In this document: piece after piece, positions 6,802 to 10,602 of the stretch
Layout of the letters: every line of letters begins with the position of its first letter
Numbering within the stretch: the stretch's first letter is position 1
Program-made: the position numbers and the translations under genes
Assembly: GCA_964567585.1 (NCBI GenBank)
Contig: CAZMND010000076.1
Location: 1 to 10,602, forward strand
Direction of reading: 5' to 3'
Origin: CALZKI01 sp964567585
GTDB taxonomy: Bacteria > Bacillota > Clostridia > Lachnospirales > Lachnospiraceae
DNA length: 10,602 nt
The notes under the pieces: model-generated
What the model was told of the DNA's origin: nothing
Databases searched by the model: none
The model's input: the letters and a program-made list of their open reading frames with translations, nothing else

Positions 6802-6831
6802 AATCGTAATTCCATAAAGGATGAAAGGGTT

Positions 6832-7719
6832 ATGGAGCAGATATTCAATTTTGTAGACAAATATTTAGCAAATTTATATTTTCCGGCTATACGGTGGACA
6901 GACGTCGTTGAGGTGTTGGTCATTGCGGTGCTTGTATACTACATTTTGGTGTGGGTAAAAAATACAAGAGCATGGTCTCTACTCAAGGGCGTTGTTGTGA
7001 TTCTGTTGTTTTTTGTTTTTGCGGCTATTTTCAATATGACAACCATATTGTGGATTGCGGAAAACGTATTTGCAATAGCAATTACTGCCATCGTTGTTGT
7101 TTTGCAGCCGGAATTAAGAAGAGCGCTTGAGACACTTGGAAGAAAGAATATTCTGGCGTCAATTTTACCATTTGAAACCAACAAAACCCAGGAAGGTAAA
7201 ATTTCTCAGGGAACAATTTTGGAAATTGCAAGAGCATGTACGGAAATGTCCAGAGTAAGAACGGGTGCCCTTATTGTAATTGAAAATGAACAGGTGCTGG
7301 ATGATTATTGCAGAACCGGTATTGACGTAGATGGTATTGTGACCAGTCAGCTCCTTATCAATATATTTGAACATAATACTCCGTTACATGATGGTGCGGT
7401 TATTATCAGAGGTAACAGGGTGCTTTCAGCTACTTGTTATTTGCCTTTGTCTGATAGTATGAATCTTGGAAAAGAACTTGGGACAAGACATCGTGCAGGC
7501 GTAGGTATTTCGGAAGTTGCGGATTCTGTTACGATAATTGTATCTGAAGAAACCGGAAAAATCAGTATTGCCTATGAAGGAAAACTGGAAAGAAATGTCA
7601 CTTCTGAACGTTTAAAAGAACGTGTGGATTCTATTATCAACATTAAGAAAACGGCAGAAGGTAAAAATATCAAAATATGGAAGGGAAGGGTAGGAAATGG
7701 GAAAAAAGCTAACCAATAA
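6832..7719 (+). CDS. cdaA: Membrane diadenylate cyclase CdaA (DisA_N/DAC domain)
   Basis: This enzyme condenses two ATP into cyclic di-AMP, a second messenger that controls potassium and osmolyte uptake and affects cell-wall homeostasis in Firmicutes. The protein is 295 residues, slightly longer than B. subtilis CdaA. Three N-terminal membrane helices lie at about 25-43, 51-68 and 74-91, followed by QPELRRALE (92-100), a typical linker. The DAC domain has both catalytic motifs: DGA at 187-189 within LHDGAVII, and RHR at 219-221 within GTRHRAGVGISE. Nothing is missing that would suggest an inactive enzyme. AAAGG at 6816-6820 serves as ribosome site. The end overlaps the cdaR start by 23 bases, so the two are translationally coupled, in keeping with CdaR being a membrane partner of CdaA. 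glmM completes the conserved module. Confidence 0.96.
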   Translation: MEQIFNFVDKYLANLYFPAIRWTDVVEVLVIAVLVYYILVWVKNTRAWSLLKGVVVILLFFVFAAIFNMTTILWIAENVFAIAITAIVVVLQPELRRALETLGRKNILASILPFETNKTQEGKISQGTILEIARACTEMSRVRTGALIVIENEQVLDDYCRTGIDVDGIVTSQLLINIFEHNTPLHDGAVIIRGNRVLSATCYLPLSDSMNLGKELGTRHRAGVGISEVADSVTIIVSEETGKISIAYEGKLERNVTSERLKERVDSIINIKKTAEGKNIKIWKGRVGNGKKANQ

Positions 7720-8977
7720 CTGGGGCCTTAAATTAATTGCCATTCTATTTGCCCTTATTTTGTGGTTTGCAGTAATTAACATAGATGATCCGGTAGTGTC
7801 GGAAACCTTTAGAAATGTTCCTGTACAGATTGTGAATACGGAGGTGTTGACAGAAGCAGGAATGACATATGAGGTTTTGGATAACTCGGCAGTAGTAGAA
7901 ACAATTACTATTTACGGACCGAGAACACTGGTTGAATCATTAAATGAGAGTGACATTGTGGCGAAAGCTGATATCAATGATATTACCGTGGCTAATACGG
8001 TGGCGGTTAATGTTTCGGTAGATGTGCGTAACAGTTCAAAAATTACAACTATCAGAAGTAGCTTGGAATGTGTAAAATTAAATATAGAGGAATCCAAGAG
8101 TAAACAACTGGTTATCAATGCAACAACCACAGGCAAGCTTGCCAGCGGATATATTGTAGGTGGCATTGAACTGGATCAAAACCGTATCAGAGTATCGGGA
8201 CCGGAAAGTGTTGTATCGAAGATTGCGTCTGCAAAGGTAAGTGTGGATGTAACAGAATCCAGCAGTGATGTAGCAACCTACGGAACTGTAAGGCTCTATG
8301 ATAAAGATGGTGTTGAGATTACCAGTGATTTGCTTGTGAAAGGTACGGAAAAAGTACACATTAATGTAAATGTTATTCCGACCAAATATGTTCCGGTAAA
8401 ATATCAGTTAAATGGAAATGTAGCGGAAGGCTATGGTGTGGTCGAAGATGCGGTTACCTGTGATATTATGACTGTCTTAATTGCAGGTGAAACAGAAGTG
8501 CTTCGTGACGTAAAAGAAATACTGATAAGTGGTGCAGAAGTAAGTGTTGATGAGCTTTCTGAAACTAAAGAATTTACTATTATGTTGAAAAACTATTTGC
8601 CTGATAACATTATTTTGGGCGATAAGGAATATGATGGTAAAGTGACAATCAAAGTACCGGTAGAAGAGGTTGTTACTGAGGTTGTTGAAGTGTTAAAAGA
8701 AGATTTAACAATTGTGAATTTGCCGGAAGGAATGCAGGTTTCTATGGTGGATGTTCCTGATTATACTGAATTGGAAGTGACAGGAACCGTGTCTAAAGTA
8801 AGACAGGCAATGACGGACAAAATAACAGGTGTTATCGATATGAATGAGGTGTTGCCGAGTACGGGACTTTCTGCATGGCTTGAGGGTACCTATGTTGTGA
8901 AGGCTACTTTGAATATTCCGGAAGGTGTAGAAAACACGCCGGTTATGATAACGATTGAAGTTAAGAAAAACACATAA
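7697..8977 (+). CDS. cdaR: CdaA regulatory protein CdaR (YbbR domains)
   Basis: This 426-residue protein has one N-terminal membrane anchor (about residues 8-28: WGLKLIAILFALILWFAVIN) after a short positive tip (MGKKLTNN), followed by a beta-rich exterior portion. Four YbbR-like repeats can be picked out by their recurring Gly-containing turn followed by a short helix: IYGPRTLVESL (turn at 73-75), VSGPESVVSKI (167-169), IAGETEVLRDV (263-265) and VTGTVSKVRQA (361-364). In other Firmicutes CdaR binds CdaA at the membrane and modulates c-di-AMP synthesis. A GAAGGG at 7685-7690 with 6-base spacing lies inside the end of cdaA. The exterior domains make it a candidate for sensing conditions in the wall. 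The stop is 18 bases before the glmM start. Confidence 0.92.
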   Translation: MGKKLTNNWGLKLIAILFALILWFAVINIDDPVVSETFRNVPVQIVNTEVLTEAGMTYEVLDNSAVVETITIYGPRTLVESLNESDIVAKADINDITVANTVAVNVSVDVRNSSKITTIRSSLECVKLNIEESKSKQLVINATTTGKLASGYIVGGIELDQNRIRVSGPESVVSKIASAKVSVDVTESSSDVATYGTVRLYDKDGVEITSDLLVKGTEKVHINVNVIPTKYVPVKYQLNGNVAEGYGVVEDAVTCDIMTVLIAGETEVLRDVKEILISGAEVSVDELSETKEFTIMLKNYLPDNIILGDKEYDGKVTIKVPVEEVVTEVVEVLKEDLTIVNLPEGMQVSMVDVPDYTELEVTGTVSKVRQAMTDKITGVIDMNEVLPSTGLSAWLEGTYVVKATLNIPEGVENTPVMITIEVKKNT

Positions 8978-8981
8978 TTGT

Positions 8982-8986
8982 GGAGG
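8982..8986 (+). promoter_or_regulatory. Ribosome-binding site that decides the glmM start
   Basis: GGAGG at 8982-8986 lies 9 bases before the ATG at 8996. A TTG at 8978 in the same frame has no upstream site outside cdaR and would place this GGAGG inside the coding region, so the ATG, which gives the canonical MARLFGTDGVRG, is preferred. Confidence 0.85.
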
Positions 8987-8995
8987 AAACGAAAA

Positions 8996-10345
8996 ATGGC
9001 TAGATTATTTGGTACAGATGGTGTAAGAGGGATTGCAAATGAGGAACTCACACCACAGCTTGCGATGCAGCTTGGTCAGGCGGGTGCATATGTTCTTACA
9101 AAAGAAAATGCCCACAAACCGACAATTATGGTAGGCTGTGATACACGAATTTCAGGCGATATGCTTGCAAATGCACTTATGGCAGGTGTATGTTCGGTGG
9201 GAGCAAATGCAGTATATGTAGGTGTGGTACCGACACCGGCGGTTGCATATCTTACCAAGAAATATAAGGTAGATGCGGGCGTTGTGATTTCGGCGTCCCA
9301 TAACCCTGTGGAGTTTAACGGTATCAAGTTTTTTGACGGAAACGGATATAAGTTACCGGATGCGATGGAAGATGAAATCGAAGCATTGATTAAATCGGAT
9401 ATGAACGGTATCAAGTTCCCTACGGGTTCGGGTGTTGGTAAAATCAAATATCGTACTGATGCAAGAGAAGAATATATTAATTATGCAATTCAGTCTGTCC
9501 CGATTGATTTAAACGGTATGAAGATTGTGGTAGATTGTGCAGAAGGCGCTTCTTTCTATACATCGGTTGAAGCATTAAAAGAACTTGGCGCAGAAGTTGT
9601 TGCCATTCACAATAATCCGGATGGAACCAACATTAACGCAAACTGCGGTTCGACACATATGGAAGAACTTAAGGCACGTGTTGTGTATGAAAAAGCACAG
9701 GTTGGGCTTGCGTTTGATGGCGATGCGGACAGATTGTTGGCGGTAGATGAAAATGGTAAACAGGTTGACGGTGACCAGATTATGGCGATTGTTGGCTGTC
9801 ATATGAAGTCACAGGGCAAATTAAAAGGTGATACAATTGTTGCCACCGTTATGAGTAATCTTGGTTTTTACATTATGGGAGAGAAAAACGGAATCAAGAT
9901 TGAGCAAACAAAAGTTGGCGACAGATATGTTTTGGAGCGTATGAAGGAAATTGATGCAAGTCTTGGCGGTGAACAGTCCGGACACGTTATTTTCCTTGAT
10001 GAAAATACAACAGGTGACGGACTCCTTAGTGCACTTCATTTATTGGAAGTTATGGTGGAAACAAAGAAACCGTTGTCAGAACTTTCTAAGATTATGGAGG
10101 TCCTTCCGCAGGCGCTTGTGAATGCAAAGGTTCCGAATCATAAGAAAGAAAATTATATGGATTATCCTGAAATTGCATCGGCAATTGAAGAACTTACGGA
10201 GAAGTTTGCAGGTGAAGGAAGAGTGCTAATCAGACCTTCGGGAACAGAACCTAAGGTTCGCGTTATGATTGAAGGAAAAGACCAGAAGATGATTGAAGAA
10301 GAAGCTGTGAAGCTTGCAAATTTAATTCAAAATATTATGTTGTGA
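8996..10345 (+). CDS. glmM: Phosphoglucosamine mutase GlmM
   Basis: GlmM interconverts glucosamine-6-phosphate and glucosamine-1-phosphate, the step that commits sugar to UDP-GlcNAc for peptidoglycan. The protein is 449 residues, the normal length. It opens with the signature MARLFGTDGVRG. The active-site phosphoserine is S101 in SASHNP (99-104). The magnesium-binding loop DGDADR is at 241-246, the sugar-recognition loop GGEQSGH at 324-330, and the phosphate-binding loop RPSGTEPKVR at 413-422. All four key loops are intact. The gene completes the cdaA-cdaR-glmM operon; in other Firmicutes GlmM can bind CdaA and restrain c-di-AMP synthesis, which ties messenger level to wall-precursor flux. 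I see no terminator hairpin after the stop; a candidate promoter overlaps the stop codon. Confidence 0.97.
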   Translation: MARLFGTDGVRGIANEELTPQLAMQLGQAGAYVLTKENAHKPTIMVGCDTRISGDMLANALMAGVCSVGANAVYVGVVPTPAVAYLTKKYKVDAGVVISASHNPVEFNGIKFFDGNGYKLPDAMEDEIEALIKSDMNGIKFPTGSGVGKIKYRTDAREEYINYAIQSVPIDLNGMKIVVDCAEGASFYTSVEALKELGAEVVAIHNNPDGTNINANCGSTHMEELKARVVYEKAQVGLAFDGDADRLLAVDENGKQVDGDQIMAIVGCHMKSQGKLKGDTIVATVMSNLGFYIMGEKNGIKIEQTKVGDRYVLERMKEIDASLGGEQSGHVIFLDENTTGDGLLSALHLLEVMVETKKPLSELSKIMEVLPQALVNAKVPNHKKENYMDYPEIASAIEELTEKFAGEGRVLIRPSGTEPKVRVMIEGKDQKMIEEEAVKLANLIQNIML

Positions 10346-10368
10346 TACTTTGAAAATAGTGATATACT
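10340..10368 (+). promoter_or_regulatory. Candidate sigma-A-type promoter for the HPr gene
   Basis: A -35-like TTGTGA (10340-10345, overlapping the glmM stop) is separated by exactly 17 bases from a -10-like TATACT (10363-10368). The -35 matches consensus at 4 of 6 positions and the -10 at 5 of 6. Transcription would begin near 10375, leaving a short leader with the ribosome site TGGAGG (10387-10392). An alternative pairing, TTGAAA (10350-10355) with TATGTT (10374-10379) at 18-base spacing, is weaker at the -10. Confidence 0.5.
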
Positions 10369-10399
10369 AAAGATATGTTAAGTAATTGGAGGATTCGAA

Positions 10400-10602
10400 A
10401 TGGTAAGCCAAAAGGTAGTTATAACAAACCCTACGGGGCTACATCTAAGTCCGGCTGGCATCCTATGCAAGGAAGCTATGCAGTTTAAATCATTGATTAC
10501 ATTCACGTTTAGAGATAATACCGCGAACGCAAAAAGTGTTTTAAGTGTACTTGGTGCGTGCGTAAAATGTGGTGATGAAATCGAACTGATTTGTGATGGC
10601 GA
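10400..10602 (+). CDS. HPr-family phosphocarrier protein, variant active site (3' truncated by window)
   Basis: The first 67 codons of an HPr-family protein are present, out of the usual 85 or so. HPr carries phosphate from enzyme I to sugar-specific EIIA proteins in the phosphotransferase system, and in Firmicutes HPr phosphorylated on Ser46 is a cofactor for carbon catabolite repression by CcpA. The phosphorylatable His15 is in NPTGLHLSPAG (10-20) and Ser46 is in NAKSVLSVLGA (43-53). The residue after next from His15, normally Arg17, is Ser17 (AGT, 10448-10450). Cysteines occur at 23, 54, 57 and 65, and three CTA leucine codons occur within nine codons, uncommon in the neighbouring genes. 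The ribosome site TGGAGG (10387-10392) lies 7 bases upstream. It may be a true HPr with altered kinetics or a regulatory paralogue (compare Crh of Bacillus, which lacks His15). I give no symbol because ptsH and a paralogue cannot be separated. Confidence 0.88.
   Translation, partial: MVSQKVVITNPTGLHLSPAGILCKEAMQFKSLITFTFRDNTANAKSVLSVLGACVKCGDEIELICDG

Noticed and set aside
6802..6831. c-di-AMP (ydaO-type) riboswitch before cdaA
   Set aside because: The gap is only 30 bases and holds no structure; a riboswitch needs far more room.
8978..8995. TTG start for glmM at 8978
   Set aside because: It would put the GGAGG inside the coding region and add six atypical residues before the canonical MARLFGTDGVRG.
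9076..9447. Reverse-strand open frame (123 codons) opposite glmM
   Set aside because: It is antisense to intact glmM, including the active-site serine region, with no independent coding evidence.

Overview
The window looks like a chromosomal core region of a motile, low-GC Firmicute of the class Clostridia, most likely Lachnospiraceae (Roseburia/Lachnospira/Butyrivibrio-like). The basis is the strong AGGAGG-type ribosome-binding sites, the low-GC codon use, the gene content (mreB-like end, FlgF/FlgG pair, RecD2, ComF, YvyF, CdaA-CdaR-GlmM, HPr) and remembered resemblance of the two unnamed membrane proteins to Lachnospiraceae proteins. The genus is an inference. All eleven genes lie on the + strand and are packed tightly. 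There is no intergenic stretch over 70 bases, and I see no tRNA, rRNA, CRISPR, insertion sequence or phage signal.

Positions 1-2083 are a cell-shape and flagellar block. It holds the last codons of what is probably mreB/mbl, two rod/hook-type flagellar proteins (FlgF-like and FlgG) and a small FlgJ-like rod-binding protein, and it closes with a clear stem-loop terminator at 2054-2083. The order resembles the mbl-flhO-flhP arrangement of Bacillus subtilis.

Positions 2102-6801 are a second run of genes, overlapping or only a few bases apart: recD2 (DNA helicase), comF (phosphoribosyltransferase-like competence protein), a YvyF/TIGR03826-type zinc protein of flagellar operons, and two integral membrane proteins of unknown function (137 and 310 residues). 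ComF next to YvyF repeats the comF-yvyF pairing of B. subtilis, but the usual flgM-flgK-flgL genes do not follow.

Positions 6832-10345 carry the classic Firmicute cdaA-cdaR-glmM module: membrane diadenylate cyclase, its YbbR-domain regulator and phosphoglucosamine mutase. It links c-di-AMP signalling (osmotic and wall homeostasis) to UDP-GlcNAc precursor supply. A candidate promoter follows, then the start of an HPr-like phosphocarrier cut off by the window end. This HPr keeps His15 and Ser46 but has Ser in place of the near-universal Arg17.

Most of the window is ordinary core genome. The least explained parts are the two unnamed membrane proteins directly upstream of cdaA and the Arg17-to-Ser HPr. 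I found no convincing evidence of a wholly new system.
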